Under the pieces are notes generated by a model. It was not told the DNA's origin, did no database searches, and saw nothing but the letters and a program-made list of their open reading frames with translations. This document shows, piece after piece, positions 7,052-14,622 of a DNA stretch of 23,108 nt; the stretch's first letter is position 1, and each line of letters opens with the position of its first letter. Origin of the DNA: JAGQTE01 sp964648005 (GTDB lineage: Bacteria; Actinomycetota; Acidimicrobiia; Acidimicrobiales; Acidimicrobilacustridaceae); assembly GCA_964648005.1 (NCBI GenBank), contig CAZYKR010000032.1:1-23108 (forward strand), read 5' to 3'. The translations under genes were made by a program, and so were the position numbers.

Positions 7052-7336
7052 ATGGATCCAGCAGCGGGTGCGACGTCGCGAGACCCGCGGGTCGAGGCGG
7101 GCGTGGAGCACCTCCAGGCGGCGGCGCGCGAGATGATCGGCGCCGCCCGGGCCTTCCTCGACGTCATCGAGGAGCTGGTGGAGGACCAGGACAAGGTGGC
7201 AGAGGTGTTCTCCGCCGTGGGCGAGGCGACTCGTGTCGCGGCTCGAGCCGCGCGCGACGGCGCAGGGTTCGGCACGGGGGAGGACGGTCGGCCGGATGCA
7301 CCGCGCGTCGAGCGGATCGATGTCGACGGTGCCTGA
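7052..7336 (+). CDS. Small helical protein downstream of ArsA
   Basis: A 94-residue protein with one long amphipathic helical stretch at about 14-68 (HLQAAAREMIGAARAFLDVI and onward) and a disordered, charged C-terminal tail. It has no Cys, no signal peptide and no membrane segment. ATG at 7052 follows the ATPase stop by 12 bases and is preceded by a purine-rich GGGGGCGAG. The position is that of mycobacterial Rv2183c after the ArsA-like gene, by memory, although I cannot confirm homology. It may be a partner of the ATPase; that is inferred only from adjacency. Confidence 0.68.
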   Translation: MDPAAGATSRDPRVEAGVEHLQAAAREMIGAARAFLDVIEELVEDQDKVAEVFSAVGEATRVAARAARDGAGFGTGEDGRPDAPRVERIDVDGA

Positions 7337-7411
7337 GCGATGGCCCGGATGAGCAGCGCCCTCGGCTCGGGCGACTAAAACAGGCGGTCCACGATCAATG
7401 GTGCTTGCGAC

Positions 7412-9628
7412 ATGAGGCTCTTGCAGATCAACCCGAACGGCTCCGACGAGTCGGCGCTCGACTTCCACCCGATGGTCACGGTGGTGCAGGGCCTCGGTCC
7501 GTCGGGGCGCGACCTCGTGCTGTCCGTGGCGCGCTCGCTGCCCGTCGGCGGCGACCCTGGCGTCGGCGGCCTGCTGGAGGCCCACGGCGTCCTCCTCGAC
7601 CTGTCGGGCGAGACGCTCGGTCTGCTCGACCTGGCGTCGGAGGCCGACGTGCTCATCGGCGCAGGCGACGTGCCCGGTGTACAGGACCTGGCTCGCGCCG
7701 CCGAGGCGCTGCCGACCGATCCCGCGCCGGCTGCGGCGGGCGAGGGGCGAGCGAGCCGTGAGGCCATCGAGCAGTTCATCGCCGACACGCCGACCGGGGT
7801 GCACCCGGACCTCGACAAGGCTCGACGTGGGCGCGCCGACGCCGCCGCCGCGCTCGAGGTGCTGCGCGAGGCGCTGGCGAAGTCGCAGGCGACCTACGAC
7901 GCCGTGGTGGCCGAGAAGCGCCGCATCGAAGCGCAGCTCGACAAGGCCCAGCGCGATCTCACGGCGTCGGCCGACGCCGAGCACGACGACGCCGAGTCCC
8001 AGCGCGTGTCGGTCGAGCAGGTGCGGGCGCGGCGCCGGGAGCTCGTCGAGGAGCTCGACGAGCTGCAGGCGCAGCGCGACACCGTCAACAAGGGCCTGAC
8101 CGACCTGGCGAGCATCGACGTCCGGCCGCTGGCGGTGCTGCTCGACGCCATCAACGAGCCGGGTCCGGTCGAGTACGTGCCGTCCGAGCGCGCCCACGAG
8201 CTCGCCGACGAGTTCGTGGACCTCACCCATCGCATCGGCGATCTCGAGAAGGACCTCTCCGAGGAAGGGCTCGACTCGGGCACGGCCATGCGCCGGCTCG
8301 AGGAGGCCAAGCGCGAGGTCGCTGCCGCCCAGAAGGCGATGGAGCGCCCGGTCTACACCGACGACGACATCGCGGAGCTCGAAGCGGCCCACGAAGAGGT
8401 GCTCGACGCCGAGCGCAAGGTGTCGGGCCTGCGGAAGAAGGCCGGAGAGAAAGCGCTCGAGGAGGCGCGCGCCAAGGAGCAGGGGATCCTCGACCGCATC
8501 GGGTTCCCGACCTATGCCTCGTACGTGATGGGTTCGAGCCTCATGGGCATCGATGCCGCGGCGGAGGCCCGGCTGGAGAAGGCGCAGCACACCCTGCAGG
8601 CTGCCCAGCAGCACTGGAACCGTGTCGCCCAGCTGATCGAGACCAACCCCGAGTACCGGGAGCTGCTGAACCGCCTCGAAGAGGTCCTGCTCGAGGCGAC
8701 CGATCTGCTCGGTGCCGATCCCGAGGACCTCGAAGGTGCGCTGCGGGCGCTCGAGGTACCCAAGCGCGAGGTGACCGAGGAGGAGCTCAACGAGGCGTTG
8801 GCCTACCAGCTCGAGCTCGTCGGTCTGGCGCTGCCGCCCAATCCACCGATGGACCTCACCGTGATGGCGGCCGAGGCGTTCATCGAGGAGGCGCAGGCCG
8901 TGGAAGGGCGCATCCTGGAGCTGCGCGAGGAGCTCGGCCAGGTCGAGGCGAAGATCGCCGTCGCCGAGGCCGAGCTGATCGAGCTGCCCGAGGTGCCCGA
9001 CGCGCCGGCGGCGCCCGAGTTCGAGACGTTCGATCTCGACGACCTCGACTTGATGGCCGCCGACGTCGACGACGATCCGCTCGAGGTGTTTCTGGGCTCG
9101 AGCGGGCTCGGGGTGACCGAGGAGCGCATCGCCGAGCTGAACGAAGCGCTGGCCAAGGCCGTCGAGGACGAAGCCGAGTATCGCGAGTGGGTCGAGTCGC
9201 GCGAGGCGCTCGTCGACGCCGCGCTCCAGGTCGAGACCGTGGCGGCGGGGCGGTTGCGCCACATCGCCGCTGACCTCCTCGACGCCGAGACGGCGATCGA
9301 CGAGCCGGCCGTCGTCCCGGCGGAGCCGTCGCCTGATGACGCGCCGGGCCCCGACCTCGACGCCATCGAGTTCTACGTGCTCGGTCGGCAGGCGGCGCTG
9401 CGCGACCTGTCGTTCGCCGGGTCGGTGCCGTTGGTGATCGACGACGCACTGCTCGGGCTCGACGCCGACGCGCTCGGTGCCGTGCTCGACAAGGTGGACG
9501 AGATGGCCGACACCGTCCAGGTGATCTACCTCAGCGACGACGCCGCCGTGGCCGACTGGGCAGGCCGGGTCGGGTTCGCCCGGGCCGCCGTGGTGCAGGC
9601 ACCCGCCGGCTTCGGCTTCGCAGGCTGA
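7412..9628 (+). CDS. SMC/RecN-like coiled-coil protein with degenerate ATPase head
   Basis: A 738-residue protein laid out like an SMC, Rad50 or YhaN-type ATPase. The N-terminus resembles an ABC head strand and P-loop (FHPMVTVVQGLGPSGRDLV, 19-36), but the Walker A lysine and Ser/Thr are R33 and D34. Long charged helices at about 140-350 and 385-625 are predicted coiled coils, separated by a short globular-looking centre (about 360-382, DRIGFPTYASYVMG). The C-terminus has a Walker B/D-loop-like segment (VPLVIDDALLGLDADAL, 672-688) following FYVLGRQAAL where a signature LSGGQ is expected. D678 replaces the catalytic Glu, and YLSDD replaces the H-loop His. It probably cannot hydrolyse ATP in the usual way. 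ATG at 7412 is the start; 75 bases separate it from the previous gene. The family is not one I can name. Confidence 0.85.
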   Translation: MRLLQINPNGSDESALDFHPMVTVVQGLGPSGRDLVLSVARSLPVGGDPGVGGLLEAHGVLLDLSGETLGLLDLASEADVLIGAGDVPGVQDLARAAEALPTDPAPAAAGEGRASREAIEQFIADTPTGVHPDLDKARRGRADAAAALEVLREALAKSQATYDAVVAEKRRIEAQLDKAQRDLTASADAEHDDAESQRVSVEQVRARRRELVEELDELQAQRDTVNKGLTDLASIDVRPLAVLLDAINEPGPVEYVPSERAHELADEFVDLTHRIGDLEKDLSEEGLDSGTAMRRLEEAKREVAAAQKAMERPVYTDDDIAELEAAHEEVLDAERKVSGLRKKAGEKALEEARAKEQGILDRIGFPTYASYVMGSSLMGIDAAAEARLEKAQHTLQAAQQHWNRVAQLIETNPEYRELLNRLEEVLLEATDLLGADPEDLEGALRALEVPKREVTEEELNEALAYQLELVGLALPPNPPMDLTVMAAEAFIEEAQAVEGRILELREELGQVEAKIAVAEAELIELPEVPDAPAAPEFETFDLDDLDLMAADVDDDPLEVFLGSSGLGVTEERIAELNEALAKAVEDEAEYREWVESREALVDAALQVETVAAGRLRHIAADLLDAETAIDEPAVVPAEPSPDDAPGPDLDAIEFYVLGRQAALRDLSFAGSVPLVIDDALLGLDADALGAVLDKVDEMADTVQVIYLSDDAAVADWAGRVGFARAAVVQAPAGFGFAG

Positions 9629-9657
9629 CGCAGCGCCGCCGGCACCGCCGTGCCGCC

Positions 9658-9673
9658 CCGGTCGAAGGACCGG
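9658..9673 (+). terminator. Short GC-rich hairpin after the coiled-coil gene
   Basis: CCGGTC and GACCGG (9658-9663 and 9668-9673) form a perfect 6-bp stem around a GAAG loop, 30 bases after the stop of the coiled-coil gene. No U-tract follows. It may be a weak actinobacterial terminator or a structured part of the leader region. Confidence 0.3.
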
Positions 9674-9680
9674 TTCCCTC

Positions 9681-9694
9681 GGGACTTGTGGCAC
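9681..9694 (+). promoter_or_regulatory. Possible DosR-like box upstream of the baeRF gene
   Basis: GGGACTTGTGGCAC matches 12 of 14 positions of the GGGACTTTTGGCCC form of the mycobacterial DosR box as I remember it. It is 25 bases upstream of a TACCAT -10 candidate (9720-9725), a usual position for an activator site. The gene downstream resembles Rv2629, a DosR-regulon member. No DosR gene is seen in the window, so this is tentative. Confidence 0.3.
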
Positions 9695-9719
9695 GTCCGC
9701 GGCCCGGGTCGGTGCCACC

Positions 9720-9725
9720 TACCAT
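9720..9725 (+). promoter_or_regulatory. -10 candidate for the baeRF gene
   Basis: TACCAT lies 60 bases before the ATG at 9786 and would give a leader of about 50 bases ending in a strong GAGGAGG ribosome site (9775-9781). It is the best hexamer in the 157-base gap; no clear -35 accompanies it. Confidence 0.35.
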
Positions 9726-9785
9726 GCCAGTGGGAGTCCCATCGAGCCGACGGCGGCTCACCGGGCCAGGCAACGAGGAGGCGCC

Positions 9786-10907
9786 ATGACGGTGATCTCG
9801 CAGGACACGATCAGGGAGCTGGCCGGGTTCACGTCCGGTGGCGCTCCGGTGGTCTCGTGCTACCTGGACGTCGACGGGCGGAGTCAGGTGCGGGCACAGG
9901 ACTACCAGGCCGAGCTGGCTCGGCTCCTGCGAGAGGCCAAGCGGCGCCTCGACACCACCGACGGCGTGCAGGCGGACTTCGACAAGCTCGCCGCGCACGT
10001 CGGGGCGGGCATCGACCGCTCCGGCGTCCGGGGGCTGGCGATGTTCTCGTGCGCGTCGGCGGACCTGTGGGCCGTCTACCCGCTACCGCTGCCGGTGCGT
10101 AGCCGGCTCGTGGTCAACGACGTGCCGGCCGTGTCACAGCTCGAGGCGATGCTGCAGGACTACGGCCGCCTCGCCGTGCTGCTCGTCGACCGGCAGCGCA
10201 CGCGTCTGTTCCTGTTCGAGCTGGGGCAGCTCGTCGAGCGGACGGAGCTGGTGGAGGAGCTGCCGCGCCACTACGACAGCCGTGGCCACGGCGACGCCGG
10301 CTACGAGCGCGAGCAGCACCACACGGACGAGCTGGTCGCCCAGCACCTGCGCCACGCTGCCGGAGCGGCGTTCGAGCTGTTGCAGGAGCACGGCTTCGAG
10401 CACCTCGCCATCGGAGCGCCGGCGCAGTTGCTGCACGACCTCGAGGCCGCCCTCCATCCGTACTTGCGCGAGCGCCTGCGGGGCACGGTGCACCTCGAGC
10501 CCAGCGCCGGGTTGGATGATGTGCGCCGCGCCGCCCTCGAGGTCGAAGCCGAGATCGACCGGGCGCGCGAAGCGGGGCTGATCGGCCACCTGCGCGATCA
10601 GGTCGCTGCGGACGCCAAGGGCGTCGCTGGGCTCGATGCGGTCCTCGCCGCGCTGCGGGACCACCGGGTCGAGCGGCTCTTCGTCTCGGCCGGCTTCGGC
10701 GAGGCCGGGTGGCGGTGCGGTGCCTGTGGCGCCCTGGCGTCGGTGGGACGCAGCTGCCCGGCGTGCGGCGAGGACATGGCCCACATCGACGATGTCGTCG
10801 AGGAGGCCGTCGAGGAAGCCCTGGTGCAGCACGTGCGCGTGGAGATCTGCGTCGGCAACGCCGACCTCGACGTGCTCGGACGCATCGGCGCGCTGCTGCG
10901 GTACTGA
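9786..10907 (+). CDS. baeRF / Vms1-eRF1-like protein (Rv2629-like)
   Basis: A 373-residue protein resembling the bacterial archaeo-eukaryotic release factor (baeRF) group, related to eRF1, Pelota and Vms1. The N-terminal domain is followed by an eRF1 domain 2-like segment (AVLLVDRQRTRLFLFELG, about 137-154) and a Gly/His/Gln-containing loop (SRGHGDAGYEREQHH, about 165-179) where the release-factor loop is expected, then a domain 3-like half (LAIGAP to LFVSAGFGE). A zinc ribbon with C311, C314, C324 and C327 lies near the end. Length is close to that of mycobacterial Rv2629 (about 374). ATG at 9786 has a strong GAGGAGG site. The likely role is peptidyl-tRNA hydrolysis or ribosome rescue under stress, inferred from the family. 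The ROK kinase gene starts three bases downstream. Confidence 0.82.
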   Translation: MTVISQDTIRELAGFTSGGAPVVSCYLDVDGRSQVRAQDYQAELARLLREAKRRLDTTDGVQADFDKLAAHVGAGIDRSGVRGLAMFSCASADLWAVYPLPLPVRSRLVVNDVPAVSQLEAMLQDYGRLAVLLVDRQRTRLFLFELGQLVERTELVEELPRHYDSRGHGDAGYEREQHHTDELVAQHLRHAAGAAFELLQEHGFEHLAIGAPAQLLHDLEAALHPYLRERLRGTVHLEPSAGLDDVRRAALEVEAEIDRAREAGLIGHLRDQVAADAKGVAGLDAVLAALRDHRVERLFVSAGFGEAGWRCGACGALASVGRSCPACGEDMAHIDDVVEEAVEEALVQHVRVEICVGNADLDVLGRIGALLRY

Positions 10908-10909
10908 GC

Positions 10910-11905
10910 GTGCCGGCGTCGCCGGGAACTCCGACGAGCGCGCTGGCGCTCGGGGTCGACGTCGGGGGCACCAAGGCGTTGGGCCGGGCGGTGCGCGCCG
11001 ATGGCACCGAGCTGGCGGCGGTGCGGCGCCCCACGCCGCGCGGCGCGCCGGCCATCGTCGCCGTCGTCGGGGAGGTGCTCGACGCGCTGCGGAGCGCCGT
11101 GGCGCCCGAGGTGCCCGACGCCGTTGGCATCGGCATCGCCGGCCTGGTCGACCGCTCGGGCGTGCTGCGGTTCGCACCCAACCTGCCCGGCGTCGTCGAC
11201 CTCGACCTGGGATCGGCCCTCGGTGGTGCCGACGGACACGTCGCCGTCCTCAACGACGCCACGGCCGCGCTGTGGGGCGAGCACCGTCTGGGTGCGGCGG
11301 CGGGCGCGCGCGATGCCGTGCTCGTCACCCTGGGCACCGGCATCGGTGGGGGAGTGCTCAGCGAAGGGCGCCTCGTGCTCGGGCGGTCCGGCATGGCCGG
11401 TGAACCGGGCCACATGCTGGTCGACCCCGCCGGACCGCCGTGCCCCTGCGGCCGCCGCGGGTGTTGGGAGCGCTTCGCCTCCGGTGCGGGCCTGGCCCGG
11501 CTGGCGCGCGACGCCGCCGAGGCCGGCCGAGCGCCGGCCGTCGTCGACGCCGCCGACGGCGACCTGGCGGCGATCCGCGGTGAGCACGTCACCGCCACCG
11601 CCGCCGCCGGCGATCCCGGGTCCCTGGCGGTCCTGCACCAGTTCGCCTGGTGGGTCGCGGTGGGCATCGCCAACCTCGTCGACGTCTGCGATCCGGAGGT
11701 CGTGGTCATCGGCGGCGGGCTGAGCGAGGCCGGCGAGCTGCTGCTGGCGCCGGTGCGCGCCGCCTTCGCCGAACTGGTCCTCGGCACCGGGCACCGCCCG
11801 CCGCCGCGCCTGGAGCTGGCGGTGCTCGGGACCGCCGCGGCGGCCGTCGGCGCCGGTCTGTGGGCCCTCGATACCGGGTTCGGGGCCGCGAACAGCGCGC
11901 ACTAG
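10910..11905 (+). CDS. ROK-family sugar kinase (glucokinase-like)
   Basis: A 331-residue ROK kinase, probably phosphorylating glucose with ATP in the cytoplasm. The phosphate-binding DVGGTK is at 17-22, the sugar and catalytic segment LNDATAALWGE around 116-126, and LVTLGTGIGGGVL follows. The ROK zinc site is complete: H168 in GEPGHM plus C178, C180 and C185 in CPCGRRGCWE. GEPGHM in place of the common GEIGH is a small deviation that keeps the Glu and His. GTG at 10910 is used because it directly follows the baeRF stop and leaves a short N-terminal tail. No transporter or operon partner indicates the sugar, so N-acetylhexosamine or another hexose is possible. Co-transcription with the baeRF gene is likely. 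Confidence 0.9.
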   Translation: MPASPGTPTSALALGVDVGGTKALGRAVRADGTELAAVRRPTPRGAPAIVAVVGEVLDALRSAVAPEVPDAVGIGIAGLVDRSGVLRFAPNLPGVVDLDLGSALGGADGHVAVLNDATAALWGEHRLGAAAGARDAVLVTLGTGIGGGVLSEGRLVLGRSGMAGEPGHMLVDPAGPPCPCGRRGCWERFASGAGLARLARDAAEAGRAPAVVDAADGDLAAIRGEHVTATAAAGDPGSLAVLHQFAWWVAVGIANLVDVCDPEVVVIGGGLSEAGELLLAPVRAAFAELVLGTGHRPPPRLELAVLGTAAAAVGAGLWALDTGFGAANSAH

Positions 11906-11908
11906 CGT
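11903..11908 (+). promoter_or_regulatory. -10 element for leaderless aminotransferase gene
   Basis: TAGCGT overlaps the TAG stop of the ROK kinase and is followed after seven bases by the ATG at 11916. The same spacing recurs at other first genes of the window. It argues for the ATG at 11916 rather than the in-frame GTG at 11907, which lies in the hexamer. Confidence 0.5.
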
Positions 11909-11915
11909 GCACGGG

Positions 11916-13091
11916 ATGGAATTCCGTCGGATCACCGCGCTGCCGCCGTACGTCTTCACGATCATCGATTCACTGAAGATCGAGGCCCGGCGCAACGGGG
12001 TCGACGTGATCGACTTCGGGTTCGGCAACCCGGATCTGCCCTCGCCCGAGCTGGCCGTCGACAAGCTCACCGAGGCAGCGCACAACGCCCGCAACCATCG
12101 TTACTCGGCCAGCCGGGGCATCCCGAAGCTGCGCCAGGCGATCGCCGGCTACTACCAGCACCGGTTCGGTGTCGAGCTCGACCCCGACACCGAGGTCATC
12201 AACACCATCGGGGCCAAGGAGGGCTTCTCGCACCTGATGTGGACGCTGCTCGGCCCGGGCGATGCGGCGCTCGTCCCGTCGCCGTCGTACCCGATCCACA
12301 TCTACGGCCCGTTGTTCGCCGGTGCCGACATCCGTGAGGTGCCCCTCGGCACCGGGACCGACTTCTTCGAGAGCCTGACGGAGGCCTGGGAGTACTCCTG
12401 GCCCAAGCCCCGGGTCATCGTGATGTCGTTCCCGCACAACCCCACGACGACCTGTGTCGACGTCGAGTTCATGCAGCGGGTGGTGGACTTCGCCCGCGAG
12501 CGTGAGGTGCTGATCGTGCACGACAACGCCTATGCCGATCTCGGCTTCGACGGCTACCAGCCGCCGTCGATCCTGCAGGCCGAGGGCGCCAAGGAGGTGG
12601 CCGTCGAGCTGTACTCGATGACGAAGTCGTTCTCGATGGCGGGCTGGCGGGTGGCGTTCCTGGTCGGCAACCGCGAGGTCATCGCCGCGCTGGCAAAGCT
12701 CAAGTCGTACCTCGACTACGGCACGTTCCAACCGATCCAGATCGCGGCCACGGTCACGCTCAACGAGGCGCCCGAGTACCCCAAAGAGGTCAACCAGATC
12801 TACCAGTCCCGCCGCGACGCACTGGTCAGCGGACTGCAGCGCATCGGGTGGGAGGTCGAGCCGCCGCAGGGCACGATGTTCATGTGGGCCCCCATCCCCG
12901 AGCCCTACCGCGAGCTGGGGTCGATCGAGTTCGCCAAAAAGCTGGTGACCGAGGCTGCGGTCGCCGTCTCGCCCGGCGTCGGGTTCGGCCCCGGCGGCGA
13001 CGGGCACGTGCGGTTCGCGCTGATCGAGAACGAGCAGCGCACGGCGCAGGCCATGCGTCAGCTGCGCAAGTCGCTCGACCGTCTGGACTGA
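11916..13091 (+). CDS. alaC: PLP-dependent alanine aminotransferase (AlaC-like)
   Basis: A 391-residue class I aminotransferase of fold type I. Family features in order are FGFGNPDLPSP, HRYSASRGIPKLRQAIAGYY, VPSPSYPIHIYGPLFAGA, FPHNPTTTC, HDNAYADLGFDGY and the PLP-lysine motif SMTKSFSMAGWR with K237. These are close to E. coli AlaC, which makes alanine from pyruvate and glutamate. An LL-diaminopimelate or related aminotransferase of the same subgroup is an alternative. ATG at 11916 is preceded by TAGCGT at leaderless spacing. A GC-rich hairpin 66 bases after the stop may end the transcript. Confidence 0.9.
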   Translation: MEFRRITALPPYVFTIIDSLKIEARRNGVDVIDFGFGNPDLPSPELAVDKLTEAAHNARNHRYSASRGIPKLRQAIAGYYQHRFGVELDPDTEVINTIGAKEGFSHLMWTLLGPGDAALVPSPSYPIHIYGPLFAGADIREVPLGTGTDFFESLTEAWEYSWPKPRVIVMSFPHNPTTTCVDVEFMQRVVDFAREREVLIVHDNAYADLGFDGYQPPSILQAEGAKEVAVELYSMTKSFSMAGWRVAFLVGNREVIAALAKLKSYLDYGTFQPIQIAATVTLNEAPEYPKEVNQIYQSRRDALVSGLQRIGWEVEPPQGTMFMWAPIPEPYRELGSIEFAKKLVTEAAVAVSPGVGFGPGGDGHVRFALIENEQRTAQAMRQLRKSLDRLD

Positions 13092-13157
13092 GCCGTCTCG
13101 GCCTGCGCCCGCTCGATGCCCGAGCGGTCCGGTCGGGTGCGGCCAGCGCGGAGCACT

Positions 13158-13181
13158 AGGTCCCGGGACCTGCCGGGACCT
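13158..13181 (+). terminator. GC-rich hairpin after the aminotransferase gene
   Basis: AGGTCCCGG (13158-13166) pairs perfectly with CCGGGACCT (13173-13181) over 9 bp around a 6-base loop. The left arm also forms a 14-bp palindrome on its own (13158-13171). No U-tract follows, which is common in actinobacterial terminators. The rest of the 13092-13251 gap holds no recognisable gene. Confidence 0.45.
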
Positions 13182-13251
13182 TGGTCACGATTCGTCCCGA
13201 AGTGGCCTGGGGTGCTGGTCTTCGGGGCGCGCCGCGAGGCACCCTGGCGTC

Positions 13252-13956
13252 GTGACCGGATCTGTTGCCCTGCGCGCCCGCCGAGGCGCCCTGCTCGCTG
13301 GCGGGCTGACGCTCGCCCTGATCGGGGCGGCGTGCAGCCCCGCGACCCGCGACGTCGGGTCGGGGGCATCGACGGCCGCGTCGGACGGCGGCAGCGGCGG
13401 CTCGGTGCCCGGGACGGTCCGCGACCCGTTCCCCGACGTCTCGGCCATGGAGGCCATCGAGTTCTCGCAGGACCCCGCCGGCGTGCCGATGTCGTTCACG
13501 CCTCCGGAGGGCGAGCTGACCGCGGTGTACTTCGGCTACCTCAGCTGTCCCGACATCTGCCCACTGACCATGGCCGACCTGGCCGCAGCGATCAACAAGC
13601 TGCCGCCGGAGGACGCGGCACGCGTCACGCCGGCGTTCGTGACCGTCGACCCCGAGCGTGACGACGGCGCCCGCATCGTCAGCTACATGACCCACTTCTT
13701 CCCCGAGCACCCGTTCCGGGCGTATCAGGCCATCGATACCGGCACGCTGAACCGCTTGGCGTACGAGTTCCACGTGCAGTACTCGATCCCGCAGCACGAG
13801 GACGGCGAGTTCTACGCCGTTGCCCACTCGGGGTTCGTCTACCTCGTCGACGACCGCGGGCTCATCGTGCGGGAGTTGCCGTTCGGTACGCCGTCGGCAG
13901 ACACGGCGACGGCGATCACGGCCGAGCTCGACGCGCAGGACCAGCGCGAGGGCTGA
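13252..13956 (+). CDS. SCO1/SenC-family copper lipoprotein
   Basis: A 234-residue Sco1-like protein that helps load copper into the CuA site of cytochrome c oxidase on the outer face of the membrane. The N-terminus has a basic region, a hydrophobic stretch and a probable lipobox Cys at C28 (LIGAAC, with Gly at -3, which is not ideal). The thioredoxin-like domain has the copper ligands C99 and C103 (SCPDIC) and H192 (VAHSGFVYLVDD), as well as FVTVDPERD. GTG at 13252 is the only start that keeps the signal peptide. No oxidase gene is in the window. The gene converges on a TetR gene 36 bases away. Confidence 0.92.
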   Translation: MTGSVALRARRGALLAGGLTLALIGAACSPATRDVGSGASTAASDGGSGGSVPGTVRDPFPDVSAMEAIEFSQDPAGVPMSFTPPEGELTAVYFGYLSCPDICPLTMADLAAAINKLPPEDAARVTPAFVTVDPERDDGARIVSYMTHFFPEHPFRAYQAIDTGTLNRLAYEFHVQYSIPQHEDGEFYAVAHSGFVYLVDDRGLIVRELPFGTPSADTATAITAELDAQDQREG

Positions 13957-13992
13957 CCCGACCACCCGCCACTCGGCGCCGTCGCTCGGCGG

Positions 13993-14586
13993 TCAGCTGT
14001 CGACCAGGATGCCTTCGAGCACCATCGACACGGCAGCGTCCGCCACCGCTTCCCACGGTTGATCCTGTTCGTGGAGGAACACCCGGGCCAGCTGGGCCGT
14101 GATGCCGATGATCCCGTGCGCGATGTAGGCCGGGTCGAGGTCGCGCAGCCGCCCGCTGGCGATGCCCTCGATGACGTGGCGCTGGGCGTCGCCGGCGGCC
14201 ACCTCCTGGCCCCGCCGCAGGGCAGGGAGGAAGCGCTCCTCCGTGGCGGCGAACTGCACGAGGCGGTTGAGGTCGGCGTGGGCCGATGACCACTCGAGCG
14301 TGGCGCGGATGCCGAGTGCGATGCGCTCGACCGGGTCGTCGGTCTCGGCGATGGCGGCGTGCTGGTGCCGTCGCAGGTCACGCTGGGACTGCTTGAGGAT
14401 CTCCAGGAACAGCTCGTCCTTGGAGTCGAAGTACCAGTAGAAGACGCCCTTGCCGACGCCGAGGCCCGACACGATCTCGGCCACCGACGTGGGGTGGTAC
14501 CCGTTCTCGGCGAAGCGCTCGGTGGCGTAGTCCATCAGCTGCTGCCGCCGCTGCTGCCCTCGTTGCGTCAGACGCCGGTTCGCCAC
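13993..14586 (-). CDS. TetR-family transcriptional regulator
   Basis: A 197-residue TetR repressor. The N-terminal helix-turn-helix is typical: QQLMDYATERFAENGYHPTS, then VAEIVSGLGVGKGVFYWYF and DSKDELFLEIL, residues about 16-65. The C-terminal ligand domain includes an HADLNRLVQFAATEERFLPA region. GTG at 14586 is preferred: it is eight bases after a TACGGT -10 hexamer. A longer TTG start at 14622 falls in the -35 box and operator and is rejected. An 18-base inverted repeat overlapping the -35 suggests autorepression. The ligand is unknown, and the divergent ACT-domain gene may also be a target. Confidence 0.92.
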   Translation of the reverse strand: MANRRLTQRGQQRRQQLMDYATERFAENGYHPTSVAEIVSGLGVGKGVFYWYFDSKDELFLEILKQSQRDLRRHQHAAIAETDDPVERIALGIRATLEWSSAHADLNRLVQFAATEERFLPALRRGQEVAAGDAQRHVIEGIASGRLRDLDPAYIAHGIIGITAQLARVFLHEQDQPWEAVADAAVSMVLEGILVDS

Positions 14587-14594
14587 GGCCGGAC

Positions 14595-14622
14595 ACCGTA
14601 ACAGGCTTGACCGGGCGGTCAA
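14595..14622 (-). promoter_or_regulatory. tetR-type gene promoter, leaderless
   Basis: On the minus strand TTGACC (14617-14622) and TACGGT (14595-14600) are separated by 16 bases. The GTG start at 14586 follows the -10 by eight bases. The operator palindrome covers the -35. Confidence 0.6.

Noticed and set aside
5765..9718. A 1317-codon open frame on the minus strand
   Set aside because: It lies antisense to the ArsA-like, small and coiled-coil genes. It is a product of high third-position GC and has low-complexity His/Arg/Gly/Val-rich content with no domain.
9839..10581. Ser/Arg/Cys-rich open frame inside the baeRF gene
   Set aside because: It is in a different frame of a well-supported gene and has the Ser/Arg/Cys-rich composition of shadow frames.
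13173..13190. Second DosR-like box before the Sco1 gene
   Set aside because: The GGGACCTTGGTCAC stretch also resembles a dormancy box, but it is largely made of the right arm of the hairpin that probably ends the aminotransferase transcript, so I do not count it as independent evidence.
14587..14622. TTG start at 14622 for the TetR regulator
   Set aside because: That codon is part of the -35 and operator; the GTG at 14586 has correct leaderless spacing and gives a normal TetR N-terminus.
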